Source: Sternotherus odoratus
Taxonomy: Eukaryota; Chordata; Testudines; Kinosternidae
Direction of reading: 5' to 3'
Length of the DNA: 64,000 nt
Assembly (NCBI GenBank): GCA_032164245.1
Contig: JAVMKO010000005.1
Location: 47,198,193-47,262,192 of the forward strand
The notes below the pieces were generated by a model. It had not been told where the DNA came from and did not search any database. It was given only the letters and a program-made list of their open reading frames with translations. Position 1 is the stretch's first letter. Each line of letters opens with the position of its first letter. Below are positions 32,753 to 43,005 of this stretch, piece after piece. A program made the translations under genes and the position numbers.

Positions 32753-33436
32753 GTATCTGAATTGTATTTCTGAGTGTAAATGGGGAGAGGACATGAGAGA
32801 AGCATATGTGTAGCTACTGGAAGTGGCACTTTCTGTCCCTGAGACTGGCAAACTTTGGCCTCATTACTCTAATCCAATTCTCATTAGGGAATGAAACAAA
32901 AACCTCAGGATGGAATACATTTTGCGGTGAGAGGGCTGGGATGAATGTGGGCTTGGGACAATAGAATTTTATAAGTTCCTTTTTAGACTCCAGAGAAGAT
33001 ATTAAGGGCAGAAGGGATGAAGACCCTGAATCAATGAAAATCTGCAAGCAGAAGGCTCATGGAAGCACCTGGATCTATAAACATTTGTAAGCATTGCTTT
33101 CCTGGAGTAGTCAGAAGGATATCTGCAATTATGCACCTACCACAGCATCTGCAAATCCCATCCACTATGCCAGAGGACAATATGTATTTGGCAAGACCTT
33201 CTTGGCAGCATCACTTGGACATCAGACACGGAACATTGAAGAAACAGAGCATGTCTGGACATTGATGAAATTGGAGAAGGACATTATAGATGCTCGCACC
33301 TTCTCAAACAGCTACCAGCAATTTGCAAACTAGTACTAAATTCAGAGATTAGGAGATTTTCATGATTTGCATTTCAGCTCAAAGAGACAGCTAAGTTAAT
33401 GCTTCTTTGGGCCTCACCAATAAAAGGGCACTGTGA
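32753..33436. other. No feature recognised
   Basis: Two overlapping plus-strand frames (33059-33265 and 33094-33333) have no motifs that I recognise. Confidence 0.4.
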
Positions 33437-34437
33437 CACAATGTTCCCTATAATTTTTCTCATGCATGTGCAGAATGAATTTTGTAACGTGCATCAATAT
33501 GGAGGTGATATCTAACACGTCCCCTCCATATTGGTGCACATACAAAATTTATGTGGTGGGGTTGGGGCCAAGAGGTTTGAAGTGTCGGAGGTGGCTCAGG
33601 GCTGGGGCAGAGGGTTGGGGTGCAGAGGGGTGAGGGCTCCGGCTGGGGGTGTGGGCTCTGGGGTGGGACTGAGGATGAGGGGCTCAGGGCTGGGGAAGAG
33701 CGTTGAGGTGGGGGAGGGGGTGACGGCTCCAGCTGAGGATGCGGGCTCTGGGGAGGGGCTGGGGATGCGGGGCTTGCGGTGCAGACTTCCCTGGGGCTAC
33801 AATGGGGAGAGAGGACTCCCCCAGTTCTCTCCCCCTGCAGCAGCACCTGGGCTGGGGAAGGAGGAGGCGCCTCTCCCTACCACAGCAGCTCCAGGTCTGG
33901 GGCTGCGAGATAGGTGCCTCTCACCCAGCCGCAGCAGGTCCAGGCCGAGCTGGGTTGGGGCTGGGGGAGAGATGCCTCACCCCCAATCACAGCAGGTCTG
34001 CCCACAGTCCAGGGGAGCCCAAAGCTGCAGACTGTCCATCACCGGCAGCCCGGAGGAGCAGCAGTGGCCATGGGCTCCTTTCCCTGCCCACCGTCAGGGG
34101 TAAGCAGCCAGCAGCTGCTGCCTGCCCATAAAGGAAAGCGGGATGGAGAGATGAGCTATCAGTCAGCTGGCTGAGAGGAAAGAATGTAGGGGCGGAGATA
34201 AGCCCTAGGCCAGTGAACCTGAGTGCAGGGGAGGGGGCAGAAAGGAGAGGGGCCGCAACACAAGTGAAGTGAAGCGCTGAGCTGGCCCAGCAGGGCCCTG
34301 ACTGTCTGGGCCGGGCTGGGGTTGGGGTGTCTCTCTCTGCCACAGCAGGTCCAGGGCTGAGGGAAAGGCATCTCTCCCCATCGCAGCCCTGCACGGTGCT
34401 TAATAGGCTACTGTGCAGCTGCACAGCTTAGATGGAA
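33437..34437. mobile_element. TIR repeat of the GTTCCCTCTAA type
   Basis: The left end GTTCCCTATAATTTTTC and the right end GCTTAGATGGAAC are weak inverted repeats. A palindrome (ATGGAGG...CCTCCAT and flanks) is at 33497-33545. The interior repeats blocks such as CACAGCAGGTCCAGG and GGCGCCTCTCCC. A partial second copy is at 56632-57030 and an end fragment at 46245-46332, so it is a dispersed family. No matching target duplication was found. Long plus-strand frames are products of GC-rich repeats. Confidence 0.6.
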
Positions 34438-35040
34438 CTTAGACTTTGAGAACTAGAAAAAAGCAAAAGGTTGTCTTTCGTCCATCCCTTGAATTCCAGT
34501 AAGAATACCCACTGGACGGCTTAACTTAAGGCCTGAAATTGAGGGGGGATTTTTGTTGTTTTTTGTTTCTGGGTTTTTTTTTGGTTTGTTTGTTTGTTTT
34601 TTACAGTCCTACTCAAGATACTTGGGGTGGGAGGGAATTCAAGCAGATGGACATCATCTGTTGTAAAAGTACATGACATTTGTTTATTCTGGCTTCTTGG
34701 CCCTAGGAATAATCTCAAGAGTTTAACTATGAGTTTGATGGAGATGGGAGAAGGAGGAAGGATCTTATCACCAAGCACAGGGTAGAAAACAGAAGCTAAT
34801 TATTACTTCCCTTACCTTACAAATTATTATATGCTATTCCAAATTGAAAGAGACTCCTTGATGTACATGCCCAAATTCATAGGTACAACTCCCTGAGAGA
34901 TACCCTTAAAAGGTAACCAAACTACCACATGCATTCTAATACAGATATAGTTGTAGATTAGTTAAGTACTCAGGCATTACCTGAATCTTCTCCAAACACA
35001 CGCTCATTTTTAAAATAAGGTAATGAGACAAACAGAGTAT
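34438..35040. other. No feature recognised
   Basis: T-rich low-complexity tract at about 34549-34603 (TTTGTTTG units); otherwise unremarkable. Confidence 0.4.
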
Positions 35041-35044
35041 AGAT

Positions 35045-35210
35045 GTTCCCGGTGTTGTCGTAGCCATGTTGGTCCCAGGATATTAGAGAGACAAGGTGTG
35101 TGAGGTAATCTCTTTTATTGGACCAACTTCTGCTGACAAAAGAGACAAGCTTTCGAGCTACACAGAGCTCTTCTCAGGTGAACTTGAGCAGCTGACAATG
35201 ATCTTCAGCT
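35045..35210 (-). mobile_element. Terminal-repeat fragment, Penelope-like (second family)
   Basis: On the minus strand: CTGAGAAGAGCTCTGTGTAG, then CTCGAAAGCTTGTCTC, then GAAGTTGGTCCAATAAAAGA and a stretch ending in GGCTACGACAACACC. The order CTGANAAGA - GAGCTC/GAGCTA stem - GAAA - short stem is again hammerhead-like. This is a widespread reptile repeat. Calling it Penelope-like rests on structural resemblance to the other ends in this window. Confidence 0.5.
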
Positions 35211-35214
35211 GCAC

Positions 35215-35990
35215 AACAAGGTTAAAATTTTTATTAAAGCTAATGTTCAACATGAAAACATACACAGATTGAGAGGTAAGGTATTGGACATCTGGAGTCA
35301 GGCTGGAGTTATGGGCGATTGTAGGTAGTAGCTACAGGTATTACAAGGCACATGCATATCACATATCCAGCTTAGCTCCAGATTGGGGTGTGGGAGTTTT
35401 TTTAAGGCATCAGTCTATAGGTGTGTTCGGGTACGCCACCCATGGGGTGTAGTGAAGGTCCGAGTCAGTGATGGTGCAGGCAATAAGTACATGGGTGGGT
35501 GTGCCCCTCTGTTTGTCAGGGAAGGGGGGGTGAGTTGTTTCCCTGGTCAGCGGTCTCTGCTACTCGACCTGGTACTGGCGATGTCCCGTGATGTGTTCCG
35601 TGTATATGTCTCTGGACCACCTGATGGTATCAGACACCATGAGCTGTCTCATGAGCCGGGCATAGCGCCGACCGATGCTGCACGCTCTCAGAACCGGCTC
35701 GTTGCAGGGGTCCCATGCACCCAGGGCTCCTACGATCAGGGCGTGGAGCTGCACCTCATAGCCCTGCGCTCTCAGGGTGTCAGCCAGCGGGGTGTACTTC
35801 AACGCCTCCCGAGCTCGGGCCTCGTGGAAGGCCGGTGACCGGTTTTCAAATGGCACCGTGATGTCCACTATGAGGACCTTCTTCGTCTCTGCGTTGGTCA
35901 CGACGATGTCGGGTCGCAGTCGGCTGTCTGTTCCGGGGATGGCGGAGTTGAAACCTACCATATCCCACAGATCCCATACTGCTTAAGGGC
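35215..35990 (-). mobile_element. R2-like non-LTR retrotransposon, 3' fragment
   Basis: It contains the C-terminal endonuclease region described separately and a 3' UTR reaching an AAAATTTTAACC stretch with a TTTAATAAA signal near 35225-35240. The upstream RT is absent, as with 5' truncation. R2-type elements normally sit in rRNA genes; no rDNA is visible here, so this copy is ectopic or from a clade without that specificity. Confidence 0.65.
35560..35961 (-). pseudogene. PD-(D/E)XK endonuclease domain of R2-like element
   Basis: The 133-codon frame includes LRPDIVVTN, then KKVLIVDITVPFE, the PD...D-x-T spacing of the restriction-like endonuclease at the C-terminus of R2-group non-LTR elements. 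It continues with FHEARAREALKYTPLAD and a basic tail, and ends at a stop at 35560. This domain nicks the target DNA in such elements. The frame is open, but the reverse transcriptase that should precede it is lost upstream of about 35990. Confidence 0.72.
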
Positions 35991-36811
35991 CAACAATTGC
36001 ATTGGTTGTCGCCAAACCCAGCTCGCTGTCAGGGGATTTCATACACTTATAGCCACAATATTCAAAATCACTATGGGGACCCGGTTCCCCATTCTGCAAC
36101 AGTACATCCCAGCCACTTCAAATATCAAACTTGCTTGAACACAAGAAGGTGGATGGAAGGCTTCTTTGGAGAAAATGAACAATTATACAAGAAAACAACG
36201 AAGGCAGTTACCAGCTAAGTATATATTTGAAATCTTAACGGGATCATTGCATGGCATGGGTGCCACTTGTGCTCCTTATACTTGGCATACATAAACTGAT
36301 TACTAGCTTCCTTGCTGATAAATTAGCACCTGTCAATGTACCCCATGATTTCTGTATGCCCTTAGAAAATCTGCAACATTATTTATTTGGCACTAACCTT
36401 ATGAAATACAGGCTCACTGATATTTCTTTGGTTTCTGAATAAACAAGGTTTGATGGAACTTGACAATAACGAATGAGTATCACAAACCTCCCCTCCTTCT
36501 GCTCTAAGTGTTGGGCACTTTTCTTTGACCTTGCCTTCTCTAACAAAAACATAGCTGTGTGTTGTATGTAGTGTTCATTTTACACACACACACACATGTA
36601 AAATTCCAAAACAAAGCTCTCCACTACACACTGTTCTCCATCCAGTTAGATAGATGATGAAGGAACAAACTTGACAAACGTTAGTCACATTGCTTAATGC
36701 ACTATTGGAAAGAGTTCAGGTACTATAGTGAGGAGTACAGTGTGAGAATCTATATAAAACAGAACAGAATTCAATGGAACATATGATTGTCTGATCCTTC
36801 ATGCTCCTGAG
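35991..36811. other. No feature recognised
   Basis: Contains a short (CA)n run near 36581-36594. No coding or repeat signature. Confidence 0.4.
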
Positions 36812-36935
36812 TAGGGTGATCAAATGTCCCAATTTTATGGGGACAGTCCTGATTTTGGGGTCTTTTTCTTATATAGTTTCCTATTACCACCCACTGCCTA
36901 TCCTGATTTTTCACACTTGCTGTCTGGTCACCCTA
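36812..36935. mobile_element. Small TIR MITE (TAGGGTGACCA type)
   Basis: Left TAGGGTGATCAAATGTCC and right GTCTGGTCACCCTA are inverted. The interior GTCTTTTTCTTATATAG and GATTTTTCACACTTGC recur in a second copy at 52557-52679. No transposase; the superfamily is unclear from 124 bp. Confidence 0.75.
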
Positions 36936-37352
36936 CTGATACCAGTCAGCTCTGTGTTTTGGGAGAACCAGGGCGCAGTATCTAGCTTGTCCGGCTCATG
37001 GAAGACACCTTCCCCACACTAGTCTCTGTTAGAACCAGAACCAATCAGAGCAAAGGCTTGCAGAGAACAGTGAAAGGTGTTCGGAGACACACCTAGACTC
37101 CTCCTGACAAGGGTGACAAGATTAAGACATCTCCATTTGCATACAGAATGAAGAACAGAGACAACTTCCCTAGTCTCATCTGCATGAAAGATGGGCCAGT
37201 GATTAGCATAAAGAATAAGGAACAGAGAGCCGCACAGAACTCTGGGACCAGAAAAGCAGGGACGCACTGCATCATGGGAATCCCTGTTCCATATGCTAAT
37301 GAACCTACGCCTGCACACACCCAGCTCAGCAATTATCAGACCAATTCTAGTG

Positions 37353-37947
37353 CAGTAAAACCTCGATTTAACGGACCTCGCTTTAACGGACTTCGGATGC
37401 AACGGACAAAATTTCTGAGCAAGTCTGATGCATCCCAAATCCATTTCTCGTGGGCTGGCTGCCGGCTCCCGGCTGCCGCCCGGGTCACAACAGCAGGCGG
37501 GCTGGCTGCCGGCTCCCGGCTGCCGCCCGGGTCATGGCAGCAGGAGGATTGGCTGGCGGGTCCCGGGAGCGGTGTAGGCTGGCTGCCGGCTCCCTGCTGC
37601 CGCCGGGGTCCCAGCCGCGGGCGGGCTGGCTGCCTGCTCCCGGCTGCCGCCCGGGTCATGGCAGCAGGAGGGTTGGCTGGCGGGTCCCAGGAGCTGGGAC
37701 CCGTGCGGGCTGGCTGCCGGCTCCCTGCTGCCGCTGGGGTCCCAGCCGCGGGCGGGCTGGCTGACGGCTCCCGGCTGCCACCCGGGTCCCGGCAGCGGGC
37801 GGGCTGCGGAGCTGCCGCCCCGACCCTGTGGCGGTCGGGCTGCTGCTCCGACAGCTTGTTTTTTTATTATTATTATTAAATTACGGACTTTTTCATTTAA
37901 CGGACACCCCCTCGCCCGAATTAGTCCATTAAATGGAGGTTTCACAG
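37353..37947. mobile_element. Tigger/pogo-like MITE, copy 2
   Basis: Ends CAGTAAAACCTCGATTTAAC and CCATTAAATGGAGGTTTCAC match copy 1 at 9262-9852 in opposite orientation. The right flank is TA; the left flank is TG, presumably a mutated TA. The interior (about 37455-37830) is the same kind of GC-rich minisatellite. Long frames on both strands arise from those repeats. Confidence 0.82.
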
Positions 37948-38310
37948 TAATACATTTTTGATTGATATCCAAAATACTGAAACAACCTAGTTGCATTGTG
38001 AGCTCCCTCCACCACCCATAGCCAAGAGTGATCAGCTCCTATTATCTAGCCTAAAGAAAACCTTTGTCATCAGTTTACCCAAAAACAAATTTAGTGTTCT
38101 CTCAAACCACTGTATTTTCTTTACAAAACCCCCCAACCTATGCCCAAGTAAGGGTTCTGATGTACAGACCCAAACTCTACATCAGTTCCACTGGGATTCC
38201 ATCTCCTGACTGATCATGCTGGGGGCTCTGCCTGTCTCCAGCACTCAGGACCCTGATCTATCACCATCACCTGGGAACCCCGACCAGTTCAAGCCTCATG
38301 GAGCGGGTGA

Positions 38311-38312
38311 GA

Positions 38313-38344
<32 letters not shown>
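38311..38344. repeat. (TC)n microsatellite
   Basis: A run of about 16 CT/TC units inside the LTR-like segment. Confidence 0.9.
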
Positions 38345-38349
<5 letters not shown>

Positions 38350-39030
38350 TCTTGCCTACCTCAGGTATTAACCTTTAAAATGTAACTGTTACATTTGTTT
38401 AGCCCTCTTTGTGTAGTTAGCACTATTATTCAATAAACAACTTTTATGGTATAGCCGGTTGCTTCTCTCTCGCTCTCTCTGAATTTTAATCTTTTGTGTT
38501 CTTAGCTTCCCCCATTTACTCTGCAGCAACACTTCTTGTACCAAAGCTAAAGATCCCTGTGGGGTTTGCTCATCAAGCGGGTTACTACCAGTACAATTGT
38601 AACGTGAAAGTGGGATAGGGATGTGTTAAGCTTGGGGCACATAAGAGGAGGGGGGCAGCTGAAAGTGCTGCTTAGCCCAGTCCATTGAGATCAGGGGCAC
38701 ACAAGGGTACCAGCTTGAAAGTGCTGCTTAGCCCAGCCCAATGAGTAGAGGGACATATGAGGGGATCAGCTGGAGCGTGCTGACTGACCCGGTCCACTCA
38801 GACGTGTGTCTGTGTGTCTAGTTCTAGGGCTGGAGGAACCCAGCCCTGGGGAACCTAGGTCCTGCAGGATAGCTCTATTGGGAGGGGACTTGCAGAAGGA
38901 AGGAGTAGAGCTCCATATGAACACACAAGTGACATAATCAGTACATTAATAGAATTACAGAACCCCCCCTCCCAGAAGAGTAACCCTAATCAATGAGCAT
39001 ACCCCAAAGTGACGGGCACTTCTGGTAACA

Positions 39031-40220
39031 CTGTTCCTGAGTAAGGGACTGCATGCATCACCTTGGTTAGCAAGGGCAGCATCTCTTACCACTTTTACAC
39101 ACCCTAACACATTCAGGCTGCTTCTTTGTGGGATTTCTCCCCTCCTTCCTCCAGTTAAAGGGAAATTCCTCCTCTCCTAAACAATTCAGGGGAAACTGAA
39201 TAGCAAATTCCATTAACTTGAACTCTGAGACAGTAAATCAGCTACTATCAGTCACTGACAGCTGGGAACAATCCCACCAGCTTTGGAGAGATGCCATACT
39301 CAATGCAGTAGCCGCCCCCTTCCACACCAGTCCACAAAAGCTAGCAAATCTGAAAGGAATCACAAACATGCTACTGCTCGCTAGAGAGGGAGGGGTGACC
39401 CTTCTGAAAGAATCTGAGCAAAAGAAGGCCCTGCTTCAGGCAAGCTTCTGAGCAGAAAAGCACTTTATGTTCAACGTCATTGTTTCTGAAATGGTCTGAC
39501 CTGTGCACTGCGACCTAGGTTTCTGGTTTGAAAAGGGGGCTTAGCAAGCTTTCCTGTAGAGAACTGTTATATAATTACCAAGCTTCATCCAACCACCTCT
39601 CTGGTATGTACTCTTGTGCATCCATCAGTGTATGTACTCTGGTGCCTTACTGGTAGAATTCACACACCCAGCAACAGAGATCAATAGGTTCCCTCAACCC
39701 ACGAACACACACTGGTCAAGAATGAAACCACTAACAGGTAGATACTAAAGAGCAACAGCTAATGTCAGACTTTAGCTTCTTTCCATCTCTAAAATTATCT
39801 CCGAGTCACAAAGGAAACATGGTTTGCAATAAAAAAAACTTTCCTACACCCAGCCCTTCGCCGGCTTCCTCTCCTGCTCCATTTTAAACTCTTCGTCCTC
39901 CGCTTGAGGGTCCTCTCCAATTCACTCTCCCAGCATCTCAGCTCTCATTTACTTCTCACCCACCCTGCCACACCATTCCCTTCTCTCCTTAAAGAAGGCT
40001 CTGAAAAGCAGCTAACTAAAAATAGCACCTGCATGACCAGCAGACCTGCTCCATGTATGAATTCCAAGCCGTATCTGCTTACTTTAGTGGCACTTTACTC
40101 CCATTAGCTGTGTAAACCAACACAGCTAAGAGAGGGGAACTGAATTCCTTACTTCTCACACACCAGACTTGCTTGCTCAGGTTTAGTCAGTTACACAGAT
40201 ATCGCTGAAGGCACAGTATT
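39031..40220. other. No feature recognised
   Basis: A 77-codon plus-strand frame (39218-39451) begins MNSETVNQLLSVTDSWEQ. I do not recognise it and see no supporting context. Confidence 0.4.
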
Positions 40221-40280
40221 TTATTAATAATGGAGGTAAACTCCTGTGGCACCTTAAAGACTAACTATAAAGTTTTGAAG

Positions 40281-40321
40281 CATAAGCTTTCGTGGGCTAA
40301 TACCCACTTCGTCGGATGCAA
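40281..40321 (-). ncRNA. Hammerhead-like core, left arm of Penelope copy
   Basis: On the minus strand: CCGACGAAGTGGGTATTAGC, CCACGAAAGC, TTATGC. The same unit as at 16705-16744 and nearly the same as in the right arm (41360-41403, which has CCGATGA). The first core base is changed from U to C. Confidence 0.4.
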
Positions 40322-40519
40322 GCAGTGGAAGTGTCCAGAGGCAGGTATAGAAAAGTAGGCAAGAACCAGGTGGGAGGTAAAAAGGTTAGTCCAATTAGGC
40401 TGAACCAACTTGTTATCTCCGATCAGGGAGGGTGGGTTATTCTTCTAGCATTTGAATGGGGGGGGGGGGGGGTGAACATGGAGAGAGGAGAAACTATTTC
40501 TGTAATTAGCAAGCCATTG

Positions 40520-41190
40520 TAGGTCTTTGTTCAATCCGAGATTGTTTGTGTTGAATTTGCAAATGAATTGTAGCTCTGCAGTTTCCCTTTGCAGTCTGGA
40601 CTTGAAGTTTTTTTGCTGCAGTATGGTGACTTTTAAATCTGTAATTGTGTGTCCAGGCAGGTTGAAGTGTTCTCCTACAGGTTTTTGTATATTGCCATTC
40701 CTAATATCTGATTTGTGTGCATTTATCCTTTTTCATAGGGACTGTCCAGTTTGGCCGATGTACATAGCAGAGGGACATTGGTGGCATATAATGGCATATA
40801 TGACATTGGTTGATGTGCAGGTGAATGAACCAGTGATGGTATGGTTGATCTGGTTAGGTCCTGTGATGGTGTTGCTGGTGTAGATATGTGGGCAGAGTTG
40901 GCATCGAGGTTTGTTGCATGGATTGGTTCCTGAGTTGGAGTTATTGTGGTGCAGTGTGCTGTTGCTGGTGAGAATTTGTTTAAGGTTGGCAGGTTGTCTG
41001 TGTGCCAGGACCAGCCTTCCTCCCAAGGCCTGTGAAAGTGAGGGATTATTGTCCAGGATGGGTTGTAGGTCACTGATGATGCGTTGCAGAGGTTTTAACT
41101 GAGGACCGTAGGTGATGGCCAGTGGTGTTCTGTTGTTTTCTTTCCTGGGCTTGTCTTGCAGCAGCAGGCTTCTGGGTACAGAAATATTTT
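40520..41190 (-). pseudogene. Penelope linker and GIY-YIG endonuclease, one nonsense codon
   Basis: The minus-strand frame runs from the inverted arm into the linker (PLAITYGPQLKPLQRII, LAHRQPANLKQILTS), a cysteine cluster (CNKPRCQLCPH) and the GIY-YIG core (NVIYAIICHQC, AMYIGQTGQSL). A TGA stop at 40733-40735 interrupts the core. After it the same frame continues with KRINAHKSDIRNGN, KPVGEHFNLPGHTI and the C-terminal part. TGA replacing an arginine CGA is consistent with CpG decay. Apart from this change the domain is well kept, suggesting moderate age. Confidence 0.87.
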
Positions 41191-41497
41191 CTCCTCTCTC
41201 CATGTTCACCCCCCCCCCCCCCCATTCAAATGCTAGAAGAATAACCCACCCTCCCTGATCGGAGATAACAAGCTGGTTCAGCCTAATTGGACTAACCTTT
41301 TTACCTCCCACCTGGTTCTTGCCTACTTTTCTATACCTGCCTCTGGACACTTCCACTGCTTGCATCCGATGAAGTGGGTATTAGCCCACGAAAGCTTATG
41401 CTTCAAAACTTTATAGTTAGTCTTTAAGGTGCCACAGGATTTTGTTACCTCTGCTATTCCAGACTAACACGGCTACCTCTCTGATTATTAATAATGG

Positions 41498-42786
41498 TGA
41501 GGAAGCGTGATGAGGAAGGAAACTAGCTTGACTCTCTGATCTCAGGTTAACTCTGCAAGTTTAGAAAGGATACATTTTCACTTGTCATCCAAGCATATCT
41601 GAGATGGAGTTATTAAGAAAGAATAAACATGGAATCATAAATCCCCCCCCCCCTTTTTTTTTACAGTCACTAAAAGATCAACTAGGAATGTTTGTGCATG
41701 CACAAAGATAGGAAAGGATTCTTTTTACAGCTAGTTCACACCATCCAAAACTTCAAAACAGATACTTTTAAAGCTTTTTTAAAAATAACAAACTTCAAAG
41801 TGACCGAAGATGCAAAAGGAGATTTAAAAATGCTATGTAGCTGGATACTGAACTCCATAAATATTTTTGTAAACTGGGACATACAATGGTAACTGCATTA
41901 GAGGGAGGAATGATGCAACTGGTAAAATGTTAATAAGGCTTTCTGACATCTGTATACAAACCTTCAGAAATAGCAGGAACAGGGTACACAAGACATCCAA
42001 TCAAGAGCTAAAAGACTCATTTTGAGAGCCAGATGGACCCACAGACAGACTCAGCTACAGTGAGAACAGCTTCTAAATGTGCATGGGTAACCACTACCAA
42101 CCTGTAACTATTTAACAAAGTTTAACAACCTGACTATGAGATATTCGTAGCTTGCAACTGGGTCAGAATACATTTAAATACAGGTTTCTAATATTTTAAA
42201 AAATGCGTTTTTACTAATAGTTTTACAGAAAACTAAAATACTCAGCACAGTACTAAAGTTTTTTGATCAAAAACTTTGGCTAAGAGGAAAAAAGAACAAA
42301 GGCAATAATAAAACATAGCGACAGGTTTAAATTTCAGTATGCTACAACTTGTTAAGAACTAGAAGCAAAACTTTCAGACTCCACCAGCTACACAGCACTT
42401 GCTTCCAATCATAGAAGGTTCTGAGATATTGGACTTTACAATCACAATATTATTATCTAATGAAAACGTATTTTAGATGATTGTTTATACATTTCTAAAA
42501 CAGTTATCATTCTCTCCCCCTCCAAAACTTAAAGTATTGCACTCATGGCACTAAGACAGACTGGCTTTTACAGGCTGAGGAATAGTACCTATATATATAT
42601 TTTAACTCAAAAACATTGAGAAAGCAGATTTTCTGTCAAGTATCAGGCACATGGAGAACATGTGATGGCATAAAGATTTTATCATCACTATTTTTGGCTG
42701 ATCTGCAACCATTACTCATGGGTTGGCCACTTGTGAGTAATATAGCCAGTCCAAGCACATGACAATGCATTGTTTACACCACATCA
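41498..42786. other. No feature recognised
   Basis: AT-rich sequence with short C and T homopolymers near 41644-41662. Nothing coding. Confidence 0.4.
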
Positions 42787-43005
42787 CATAGAATCATAGA
42801 ATATCAGGGTTGGAAGGGACCTCTGGAGGTCATCTAGTCCAATCCCCTGCTCAAAGCAGGACCAATCCCCAACTACATCATCCCAGCCAAGGCTTTGTCA
42901 AGCCTGACCTTAAAAACCTCTAAGGAAAGAGATTCTACCACCTCCCTCGGTAACCCATTCCAGTGCTTCACCACCCTCCTACACATCATATATTCACTTT
43001 CATCC
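42787..43005 (-). mobile_element. CR1 3' end fragment
   Basis: Text such as AGAATCATAGAATATCAGGG, GGTCATCTAGTCCAATCCCC and AACCCATTCCAGTGCTTCAC is the canonical CR1 3' end on the minus strand. It is close to the copy at 54974 onward and keeps only the C-terminal coding region and UTR. Confidence 0.88.

Larger units (their letters stand above)
37027..39030 (+). mobile_element. Long LTR, interrupted by a Tigger-like MITE
   Basis: The proposed ends are TGTTAGAACC (37027) and CTGGTAACA (39030), a TGTTA/TAACA inverted pair. CCAATCAG lies at 37041-37048 and an AATAAA signal at about 38432-38437, just before ACTTTTATGGTATAGCCGG. Without the MITE the LTR would be about 1.4 kb. I could not find a matching target duplication, so the exact ends are uncertain. 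Confidence 0.45.
40234..41484 (-). mobile_element. Penelope-like element with inverted ends, second copy
   Basis: An exact 13-bp duplication, TTATTAATAATGG, flanks it at 40221-40233 and 41485-41497. The terminal arms (about 40234-40495 and 41185-41484) are nearly identical in inverted orientation, each with the hammerhead-like unit and a G/C homopolymer. Between them, on the minus strand, lie the RT-endonuclease linker and the GIY-YIG domain. The reverse transcriptase core is gone (5' truncation). It belongs to a family related to but distinct from the element at 22898-27062. Confidence 0.92.

Noticed and set aside
33531..34103. 190-codon frame on the plus strand
   Set aside because: Lies in GC-rich repeated blocks of the GTTCCCTCTAA family; other frames are equally open.
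37148..37879. 243-codon plus-strand frame
   Set aside because: It spans LTR sequence, the MITE terminal repeat and the minisatellite; a chance open frame.
39218..39451. 77-codon frame as a small host exon
   Set aside because: No splice context, homology pattern or conservation that I can judge from one sequence.
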